12,544 nt of DNA from NCBI GenBank assembly GCA_900550955.1, contig URUF01000053.1, forward strand, positions 1-12,544, read 5' to 3'. Origin of the DNA: an uncultured Eubacteriales bacterium. Lineage in GTDB: Bacteria > Bacillota > Clostridia > Christensenellales > Aristaeellaceae. Shown here one piece after another: positions 7,819 through 12,544 of this stretch (within the stretch, counting starts at the first letter, position 1; the number at the start of each line of letters is the position of its first letter). Made by a program: the position numbers and the translations under genes. The notes below the pieces were generated by a model. It searched no databases, had not been told where the DNA came from, and saw only the letters and a program-made list of their open reading frames with translations.

Positions 7819-8727
7819 TTACTCCAGCAGGCCGGCGGCCTCCTTGAGCGCGTCCAGAGAATCAAACTTCTTTGAATACAGGGACAGGGGAGCGATCAGC
7901 GTGTCGCCGATAGAGGTCAGCTCGTAGCCGTTGGCCGCGATTTCGCCGTTCAGATAGGCCTTGTGCTGGAAGGCGTTAAGGTCGATATCGCCGCTGTTGA
8001 GGGCCTCGTTGGGCAGGTTGTAGGCGTCAAATTCCACCAGCTCGATGTAAATGCCGGCCTCCTGCTCGTCCAGCACCTTCTGCACGGCCTTCCACTGGTC
8101 GTTGTTCGCGCCGCACACGCCAACCTTCACAACGGTCTTATCCGCCTTGTCGGATTCGTAGGCCACAATCGCGTCGGCTTCCTCTTTGGTGAGGGTGATA
8201 GTGGCGTCGTAGGGGAAGGCCGGGAAGAAGGCTTCCTGGTAGTTCACCAGCAGGAATTCGGCGACCAGCTGGGTGTTGTACGCGGCAACGATGGTCTTGT
8301 AGGTCTCGTTTTCGGCGTCGGCGGTACGCGCCGCGATGATGTTGACGTAGGGGTTATCGCCCTCTTCGCTCTGGCTTTCGATGATGAGCGCGTCGCGGGA
8401 GGGGATTAGGCCGACGGGAATGGCGTAGGTGCCATTGATGGTGCTGGCGGCGTAGTCGCCCAGCGTGGAGGGCAGGGTGTTGGCGGCCACGGGGGAAATT
8501 TCGATATCGTAGATATACTTGGTAACGTCTTTGATCTCGGGGCTATATCCCGCCGCGGGGTCAACCTCGATCAACCCGCCTACCTCCAAAAGCTTGATGG
8601 CGCGGGAGAGGTTGGTGCCGTCGTCGGGGATGCCGATGAGCTGGGTTTGCGCCAGCGCGGCGGAAGCGGCGAGTACGGTCAGTACGGCCAGGATCAAAGC
8701 CACGGTTTTCTTCGCAACGTTTTTCAT
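7819..8727 (-). CDS. metQ: MetQ/NlpA-family methionine-binding protein, circularly permuted
   Basis: This 302-residue extracytoplasmic binding protein would deliver methionine to MetNI. The ATG at 8727 follows AAAGGAG (10-base spacing); starts at 8748 and 8751 have no such site. The signal peptide spans residues 1-26 (KK, a hydrophobic core, then ALA before Q27) with no lipobox cysteine. Compared with normal MetQ the order is swapped. Residues 29-173 (IPDDGTNLSRA, GLIEVDPAAGYSP, INGTYAIPVGL, DNPYVNIIAAR, FFPAFPYD) correspond to the usual C-terminal half. Residues 174-198 are a linker. Residues 199-296 (VVKVGVCGANNDQW, VEFDAYNLPNEALNSGDID, NAFQHKAYL, LSLYSKKFDSLDALK) correspond to the usual N-terminal half, which normally follows the signal. 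Both halves are well conserved and in one frame. Family assignment is firm; the permutation is read directly from motif order. Confidence 0.93.
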   Translation of the reverse strand: MKNVAKKTVALILAVLTVLAASAALAQTQLIGIPDDGTNLSRAIKLLEVGGLIEVDPAAGYSPEIKDVTKYIYDIEISPVAANTLPSTLGDYAASTINGTYAIPVGLIPSRDALIIESQSEEGDNPYVNIIAARTADAENETYKTIVAAYNTQLVAEFLLVNYQEAFFPAFPYDATITLTKEEADAIVAYESDKADKTVVKVGVCGANNDQWKAVQKVLDEQEAGIYIELVEFDAYNLPNEALNSGDIDLNAFQHKAYLNGEIAANGYELTSIGDTLIAPLSLYSKKFDSLDALKEAAGLLE

Positions 8728-8789
8728 AAATGGTACGCTCCTTTTCATCAATCAATCTCGGGAATGGGGATGAATGAACCGGCGCCGTT

Positions 8790-8840
8790 TTACACGGCCA
8801 TCCACATTCGGTCAATCGCCCTGCCGATGCGCAACCGCAT
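8790..8840 (-). CDS. Possible second small ORF in the metQ leader (16 aa)
   Basis: Beyond the attenuator terminator, AAGGAG (8850-8855) lies 9 bases before an ATG at 8840 that opens a 16-codon frame, MRLRIGRAIDRMWMAV, ending in TAA at 8790-8792. A 5-bp hairpin (8784-8788 with 8794-8798) overlaps its stop. It would be translated only from read-through transcripts and may couple to, or set up, metQ translation. Only the ribosome binding site and spacing support it. Confidence 0.3.
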   Translation of the reverse strand: MRLRIGRAIDRMWMAV

Positions 8841-8861
8841 GAGGAACCACTCCTTACTTAC

Positions 8862-8895
8862 AAAAAAATGGAGAGCAGCCATGCGCTGCCCTCCA
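8862..8895 (-). terminator. Leader (attenuator) terminator upstream of metQ
   Basis: On the minus strand an 11-bp stem (8895-8885 with 8879-8869, one G-U pair) with a five-base loop is followed at once by seven T (8868-8862). It sits after the leader peptide and about 135 bases before the metQ start, between the operon promoter and the first transporter gene. A terminator in that position can only be regulatory unless metQ has its own promoter, and none is obvious in 8728-8861. Confidence 0.9.
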
Positions 8896-8938
8896 CCAAC
8901 ATTTAGGAAGCCCGTTACTACCGGCGGCAGGCGCATGG
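8879..8938 (-). promoter_or_regulatory. Antiterminator helix of the met attenuator
   Basis: Bases 8926-8938 (leader codons 23-27) can pair with 8879-8890, giving 12 base pairs with one bulged base at 8930. The downstream strand comprises part of the terminator's 5' arm, its whole loop and one base of the 3' arm, so the two structures exclude each other. A ribosome finishing at the stop codon 8918-8920 would cover the upstream strand and let the terminator form. Confidence 0.75.
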
Positions 8939-9004
8939 GAAACAAGAGCACATGCTCATGCACATGCCCATGCACATCATCATGCCGCGAGCCTGATATG
9001 CCAT
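8918..9004 (-). CDS. Met/Cys-rich leader peptide of the metQNI operon
   Basis: This 28-codon ORF begins with ATG at 9004, 8 bases after a near-perfect AAAGGAGG (9013-9020), and ends in a double stop, TAG then TAA (8918-8920, 8915-8917). Eight residues are Met and six are Cys, half the peptide; residues 8-19 read MMMCMGMCMSMC and the tail contains SCFPCAC. It lies directly downstream of the operon promoter and directly upstream of a terminator, in front of a methionine transporter. The likely role is regulatory: ribosomes slow at the Met (and early Cys) codons when the charged tRNA is scarce and so choose between terminator and antiterminator. The alternative is a small metal-binding peptide, since Met/Cys-rich peptides bind copper; the context makes this less likely. 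Confidence 0.88.
   Translation of the reverse strand: MAYQARGMMMCMGMCMSMCSCFPCACRR
8933..8973 (-). promoter_or_regulatory. Anti-antiterminator (1:2) stem in the leader ORF
   Basis: GCATGGG within leader codons 11-13 (8967-8973) is exactly complementary to CCCATGC within codons 22-24 (8933-8939), a 7-bp stem. It would hold the antiterminator strand when no ribosome is stalled, favouring termination. A ribosome with Met codons 8-14 in its decoding site would cover the first strand and break this stem. CATG recurs several times here, so alternative registers are possible. Confidence 0.55.
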
Positions 9005-9036
9005 GACGCCTACCTCCTTTGGATAAGATTGGAGCG

Positions 9037-9066
9037 ATTATACCACCCCTGTTTTCGCAAAGTCAA
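9037..9066 (-). promoter_or_regulatory. Promoter of the leader-metQNI-M20 operon
   Basis: On the minus strand TTGACT (9061-9066), an 18-base spacer and a perfect TATAAT (9037-9042) lie about 33 bases before the leader ATG. The predicted transcript starts near 9030, giving a leader of about 300 bases before metQ. Confidence 0.85.
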
Positions 9067-9253
9067 TGGGCCTTTTGAGAAAATACATTTGAAAAACAAA
9101 CGGTTCCACAAAGCGCCGCGATGAAACCAGCGAAGAGGACGGCCTTTTTCATGGATACAGGCAGGCCCCTTTTATGGTAAACAGCAGAAAATCCGCCCAG
9201 CATTACAACATGGCGGAAAAACGCCCCAGGTTGCGCGGCGGCGCGGGTTTGAT
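9067..9253. other. Intergenic spacer between divergent operons
   Basis: This stretch, more AT-rich than its surroundings, separates the met operon promoter from the aminopeptidase promoter. On the minus strand an ATG at 9152 opens a 29-codon frame (start MKKAVLFAGF, with LCGTVC inside) that runs to a stop at 9063-9065 within the met -35 box. It looks like a signal peptide or a single membrane segment, but AAAAGGGG lies 13 bases away and no clear promoter is seen, so it is not called as a gene. A weak 6-bp inverted repeat lies at 9192-9217. Confidence 0.4.
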
Positions 9254-9282
9254 TTGCTTTTCCATGCCGTTTCCAGTATAAT
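9254..9282 (+). promoter_or_regulatory. Promoter of the M42 aminopeptidase operon
   Basis: TTGCTT (9254-9259), a 17-base spacer and a perfect TATAAT (9277-9282) lie 44 bases before the first aminopeptidase ATG. No operator-like repeat or leader structure is seen between it and the gene. Confidence 0.7.
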
Positions 9283-9326
9283 ACCTTTGCATTGCCCAAT
9301 CAACCAACAGGGAAAGGCAGAGAAAC

Positions 9327-10406
9327 ATGGATATATTCAACTACCTGGAAGGCATGGCCGTACAGCACGGCCCCAGCGGGCATGAGGGCGAGGTAAGCCG
9401 GTGGCTTAAAGCCCAGTTTGAGCCGCTGTGCGATTCCGTAACCATTGACCCGCTTTACAATGTGATCGCCTTTAAAAAGGCCACCCTTCCCACCAGGGAC
9501 GGCTCGCCCGCGCCCAAGGTGATGCTGGCCGCGCACCAGGACGAGATCGCCCTGATGGTGGCGGATATCCTGCCGGACGGCACGCTGCGCATGGGCCAGG
9601 TGGGCGGCGTGGACCCCCGCATCCTGCCCGCCTCCACGGTAACGGTGCACGCGCGCGGGGCCCAGGGCGGCTACCAAAAGCTTTTGGGCGTGGTGGGCGC
9701 TACCCCGCCCCATCTTTTGAGCGACGCGGACAGGCAGAACAACTATAAGCGCGAGGATTTGTTTGTGGATTTGGGCCTGCCCGTGGAAAAAGTGCGCGGC
9801 CTTGTGCATATCGGCGACCTGATTACCCTAAACGGCCCCGCTACCAAGCTTTTGAACGACCGCTGCGCCTCCAAAACCATGGACGACCGCGCCTGCGTGG
9901 CCTGCCTGCTGGAGGCGGCGGAGCGGCTGCAAAAGCTGAACCACATTTGCGATATCTACTTTGTGGCGACCTCGCAGGAGGAGGTTGGCTCCAAGGGCGC
10001 GGAGGTAGCGGCCTATACCATCGACCCCGACCTGGCCGTGGCGCTGGATGTGACCCATGCCACCATCCCCGCCAGCCGCCCGGATACCACCGTGCCGCTG
10101 GACGCGCCTGCCGCCACCTATGGCCCCTTTGTGCAGCACAAGCTGCTGGACAGGCTTAAGGACACGGCCCGCAGCCATGGCGTGAAGCTGAATACCGAGC
10201 TGGCCGAGCGCGCCACCTATACCGATTTGGACAATATCCAGATCGCCCGCTGCGGCGTGCCCTGCGTGCTGATAGACCTGCCGCTGAAATATATGCACAC
10301 CACCGTGGAGCTGCTGGACACCAAGGTGATTTGCGAGTGCGGCAGGCTGCTGGCCCATTTCCTGGGCGACCTTGACGAAGGGTGGGACGACGGATTATGG
10401 AGCTGA
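9327..10406 (+). CDS. M42-family aminopeptidase, paralogue 1
   Basis: The protein has 359 residues. M42 enzymes are cytosolic di-metal aminopeptidases that assemble into large tetrahedral (TET) particles and trim oligopeptides. The start ATG at 9327 has a modest AAAGG site upstream (9313-9317). All expected active-site residues are present: H70 in AAHQDEI, bridging D186 in MDDR, catalytic E218 with ligand E219 in SQEEVGS, D241 in ALDVTH, and H324 in KYMHTTVE. The usual SAHMDE is AAHQDE here, and the protein is 18-31 residues longer than the next two paralogues, with an acidic C-terminus. The insert between about 100 and 145 is the substrate-lid/PDZ-like domain. It overlaps the next gene by 10 bases. 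Substrate preference cannot be read from the sequence. Confidence 0.92.
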   Translation: MDIFNYLEGMAVQHGPSGHEGEVSRWLKAQFEPLCDSVTIDPLYNVIAFKKATLPTRDGSPAPKVMLAAHQDEIALMVADILPDGTLRMGQVGGVDPRILPASTVTVHARGAQGGYQKLLGVVGATPPHLLSDADRQNNYKREDLFVDLGLPVEKVRGLVHIGDLITLNGPATKLLNDRCASKTMDDRACVACLLEAAERLQKLNHICDIYFVATSQEEVGSKGAEVAAYTIDPDLAVALDVTHATIPASRPDTTVPLDAPAATYGPFVQHKLLDRLKDTARSHGVKLNTELAERATYTDLDNIQIARCGVPCVLIDLPLKYMHTTVELLDTKVICECGRLLAHFLGDLDEGWDDGLWS

Positions 10407-11422
10407 AAACGCTTTGTGATATGCAGGGCATCAGCGGCCGCGAGGAGCTGGTGCGCATGGCCATCCACGCCGAGTGCGTGGAAAAGCTGGGCGCGGAAAA
10501 CGTGACCATCGACCGCATGGGCAATGTGATCGCCCTCAAAAAGGGCCGGGATGCAAGCGCCCCGCGCGTGATGCTTTCCGCCCATATGGACGAGGTGGGC
10601 CTGATGGTGATTTCCGCCACGGACGACGGGCTGCTGCGCGTGCGCGCCATCGGCGGCATCGACCCGCGCGTGCTGGTGAGCAAGCGCGTGAAGGTGGGCT
10701 ACGCCGCGCCGGACAAGGAGCCGCTCAACGGCGTGATCGGCGCGATGGCCATCCACCAGCAAACCGCCGAGGACCGCAAGCGCGTGCTGCCCATAGACCA
10801 GCTGTACGTGGATATTGGCGCGAAGGACAAGGACGAGGCCCTTTCCAAAGCGCCCGAGGGCACGCCTATCACCTTTGCCACCGCCTTTACGCCCTTTGGC
10901 GAGGGCATGGTGCTGGCCAAGGCCCTGGATGACCGCGTGGGCTGCTTTAACTTGCTGCGCCTGCTGGATTGCAGCCCGGCTGGCGACGCGGCCTTTGTGT
11001 TCACCTGCCAGGAGGAGGTGGGCTGCCGCGGCGCGACCGGCGCGGCCTTCCGCCTGCGCCCGGATATCGGCCTGGCGCTGGAGGGCACCACCGCCAACGA
11101 TACCGGCGACGTGCCCGCCGCCCGCCAGGTGTGCCGCGCGGGGGAGGGCGTGGCCGTAAGCTTTATGGATAACGCCTCCATCGCCAACCCCGGGCTGTTT
11201 CGCGAGATGCTTGCGCTGGCAAAGGCGCGCGGCATCAGCCATCAGGTGAAAATGGGCACAAGCGGCGGCAACGAGGGCGGCGCTATGCAGCGCTCCCGCA
11301 GCGGCGCGCGCACCTGCGTGCTCAGCGTGCCCTGCCGCTACATCCACAGCGCGTCCACCGTGTGCGCCCAGTCGGATGTGGAGGCGCAGTACCAGCTTGC
11401 CAAGGCCTTTTTGGAGAAATAA
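10397..11422 (+). CDS. M42-family aminopeptidase, paralogue 2
   Basis: The protein has 341 residues. The ATG at 10397 lies inside the end of the preceding gene (10-base overlap), with GGTGGG (10381-10386) upstream; an in-frame GTG at 10382 is the alternative and has a poorly spaced site. Active-site residues are H63 in SAHMDEVG, D178 in LDDR, E206 and E207 in CQEEVGC, E229 in LALEGTTA, and H317 in RYIHSAS. The metal ligand after the EE pair is Glu here, whereas paralogues 1 and 3 have Asp in ALDVT; ALEGT is known in a branch of M42 enzymes. Several cysteines (7, 27, 183, 192, 204, 210) give a different character from paralogue 1. It probably forms TET-type oligomers, perhaps mixed with its neighbours. 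Confidence 0.92.
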   Translation: MELKTLCDMQGISGREELVRMAIHAECVEKLGAENVTIDRMGNVIALKKGRDASAPRVMLSAHMDEVGLMVISATDDGLLRVRAIGGIDPRVLVSKRVKVGYAAPDKEPLNGVIGAMAIHQQTAEDRKRVLPIDQLYVDIGAKDKDEALSKAPEGTPITFATAFTPFGEGMVLAKALDDRVGCFNLLRLLDCSPAGDAAFVFTCQEEVGCRGATGAAFRLRPDIGLALEGTTANDTGDVPAARQVCRAGEGVAVSFMDNASIANPGLFREMLALAKARGISHQVKMGTSGGNEGGAMQRSRSGARTCVLSVPCRYIHSASTVCAQSDVEAQYQLAKAFLEK

Positions 11423-11440
11423 GAAACGAGGTGCTTACAC

Positions 11441-12427
11441 ATGTTTGAATTGATAAAGCAAATGGTAAACCTCTACGGCGCGTCCGGCCGCGAGCATGGC
11501 GTGGCCGACGTCATCGAGGCCCTTGTGAAGGACAAGGTGGATACGGTCGCCCGCGACGCCATGGGCAACCTGATTTGCGAAAAGCGCGGCACGGACCCCA
11601 ACGGCAAGCGCATTATGCTTAGCGCGCATATGGATCACATCGGCTTCATCGTTGTGGCGGCGGAGAAGGAAGGCTACCTGCGCGTGATGCCCGTGGGCGG
11701 AATCAGCCTGGCCGTGAGCCGCACCCGCCACGTCAGCTTTGAAAACGGCGTGCAGGGCGTAATTGTGCAGGAGCCCGTGCGCGAGGGCGAAACCCCCGCC
11801 ATGAAGCATATGTTCATCGATATCGGCGCGGCGGACGAGGCGGAGGCCCTTTCCATGGTGCAGCTGGGCGATGTGGCCGTGTACGCCAACGATTGCTTCC
11901 GCCTGGGCGAGCACCGCGTGGCCGCCCCCGCCATGGACGACCGCGTGGCCTGTGCGCTGCTGGTAAGCGTACTGGAGGCCCTGCCCCAAACCCGCAATAC
12001 CGTAATCGCCGTGTTCTCCACGCAGGAGGAGGTGGGGTGCCGCGGCGCCAAGACCGCCGCCTTTGCCGTGGAGCCCGACGTGGGCATCGCCCTGGACGTG
12101 ACCGCCAACGGCGATACGCCTGAAACCAAGCAGCCCGCCGTGCGCCTGGGCGACGGCGCGGCGGTTAAGATTATGGACCGCGGCAGCATTTCCAACCCCG
12201 AGCTGGTGGAGGAGCTGCTGGCTGCGGGCGCGCGCGCAAATGTGAAAACGCAGCGCGAGGTGCTGCCCTTCGGCGGCACGGACGCAAGCGCCATCCAGCT
12301 CAGCCGCGGCGGCGTTCGGGTGTGCACGGTGAGCATTCCCTGCCGCTATGTGCACAGCGCGTGCGAGGTGATAGACCTGCGCGACGTGGAGGCCGCGAAG
12401 GCGCTGCTTGTGGAATACCTGAAGTAA
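11441..12427 (+). CDS. M42-family aminopeptidase, paralogue 3
   Basis: The protein has 328 residues and is the third aminopeptidase of the operon, starting 18 bases after the previous stop with GAGGTG (11428-11433) at a 7-base spacing. Active-site residues are H63 in SAHMDHIG, D166 in AMDDR, E196 and E197 in TQEEVGC, D219 in ALDVTANGD, and H305 in RYVHSACE. The residue after HMD is His-Ile-Gly rather than the Glu-Val/Ile of the other two. PFGGTDAS (276-283) is the usual substrate-pocket loop of this family. The protein ends cleanly at TAA 12425-12427 and is the last gene of the window. As with its neighbours, it should trim peptides to free amino acids in the cytosol; the specificity is not visible. 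Confidence 0.93.
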   Translation: MFELIKQMVNLYGASGREHGVADVIEALVKDKVDTVARDAMGNLICEKRGTDPNGKRIMLSAHMDHIGFIVVAAEKEGYLRVMPVGGISLAVSRTRHVSFENGVQGVIVQEPVREGETPAMKHMFIDIGAADEAEALSMVQLGDVAVYANDCFRLGEHRVAAPAMDDRVACALLVSVLEALPQTRNTVIAVFSTQEEVGCRGAKTAAFAVEPDVGIALDVTANGDTPETKQPAVRLGDGAAVKIMDRGSISNPELVEELLAAGARANVKTQREVLPFGGTDASAIQLSRGGVRVCTVSIPCRYVHSACEVIDLRDVEAAKALLVEYLK

Positions 12428-12442
12428 TGCCCCGCGCCAGGC

Positions 12443-12544
12443 CGGCGGAAAAGCTCGCCTACGGCGATCTTTTCCGCCGAGGATTGCGCCGTTCGCCTAC
12501 TCGCTACGCCTCGGTTTTATCGGCGCACGAAGCACTGCCGTGCT
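12443..12544. repeat. Cluster of three hairpins after the aminopeptidase operon
   Basis: Three inverted repeats follow each other. The first is 11 bp (12443-12453 with 12469-12479) with an inner 5-bp stem (12455-12459 with 12463-12467). The second is 7 bp (12485-12491 with 12521-12527). The third is a 5-bp stem, AGCAC 12531-12535 with GTGCT 12540-12544, at the window edge. None has a T run, so this is not a classic terminator. It could be a REP-like intergenic repeat, a structured 3' end or part of a larger element cut by the window. Confidence 0.4.

Noticed and set aside
8951..8990. CATG-rich short direct repeats as a CRISPR-like or tandem repeat
   Set aside because: The repetition comes from alternating ATG and TGC codons in the leader peptide; the unit length is irregular and there are no spacers.
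8728..9030. SAM (S-box) riboswitch or T-box upstream of metQ
   Set aside because: GGTGGAGGG at the terminator base and GGGGTGGTA in the promoter superficially resemble parts of S-box and T-box consensus sequences. The rest of either consensus (S-box kink-turn and joining segments; T-box specifier loop and anti-terminator bulge) is absent, and the bases are fully used by the promoter and terminator.
9063..9299. 78-codon minus-strand ORF between the two operons
   Set aside because: It starts at a TTG without a ribosome binding site, runs through the aminopeptidase promoter on the other strand and ends inside the met -35 box. Only its last 29 codons look protein-like, and they are noted under the intergenic spacer.
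10217..12355. Long minus-strand ORFs opposite the aminopeptidases
   Set aside because: They are His/Ala/Gly-rich antisense shadows of conserved M42 genes with intact active sites, and have no ribosome binding sites of their own.

Overview
The window looks like a chromosomal segment of a GC-rich, Gram-positive-type gut Clostridia lineage. This is inferred from strong AAGGAGG-type ribosome binding sites, sigma-A-like promoters, the gene families present and the high GC content. No rRNA, tRNA, insertion sequence or CRISPR array is visible.

Layout. (a) 1-227: the end of an unidentified reading frame, open at the left edge. (b) 393-3743: two divergently transcribed polytopic membrane proteins with back-to-back promoters at 1957-2015. 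One is DUF6056-like; both carry an acidic motif just after the first membrane segment, as GT-C-type glycosyltransferases do. (c) 3787-4668: a ROK-family fructokinase, ended by a strong terminator that lies between two convergent genes. (d) 9066 down to 4726, minus strand: a methionine-uptake operon in the order leader peptide, metQ, metN, metI, M20 peptidase. (e) 9254-12427, plus strand: three consecutive M42 aminopeptidases from one promoter. (f) 12443-12544: a cluster of hairpins at the right edge.

The most notable part is the methionine operon. Its promoter (TTGACT-18-TATAAT) is followed by a well-placed Shine-Dalgarno and a 28-codon ORF too short for routine gene calling. Half of that ORF's residues are Met (8) or Cys (6), with residues 8-19 reading MMMCMGMCMSMC. 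The ORF ends in a double stop and is followed by an 11-bp hairpin plus seven U, which is an intrinsic terminator about 135 nt before metQ. The end of the leader ORF can pair over 12 bp with the terminator's 5' arm and loop (antiterminator). The Met-codon region can in turn pair with the end of the leader ORF. This is the full logic of ribosome-mediated attenuation: stalling at Met codons frees the antiterminator and turns on methionine import. No S-box or T-box is seen.

The metQ product is also unusual. Relative to ordinary NlpA/MetQ proteins its two halves are swapped: the signal peptide is followed directly by the normally C-terminal half, then a linker of about 25 residues, then the normally N-terminal half. 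This is a natural circular permutation. It also lacks the lipobox cysteine. MetN (with NIL domain) and MetI are ordinary apart from a loop of about 12 extra residues in MetN. The terminal M20 hydrolase suggests that the imported substrate may include Met-containing peptides or N-acyl-Met. Together with the neighbouring three M42 aminopeptidases, the right half of the window looks like an amino-acid/peptide salvage region.
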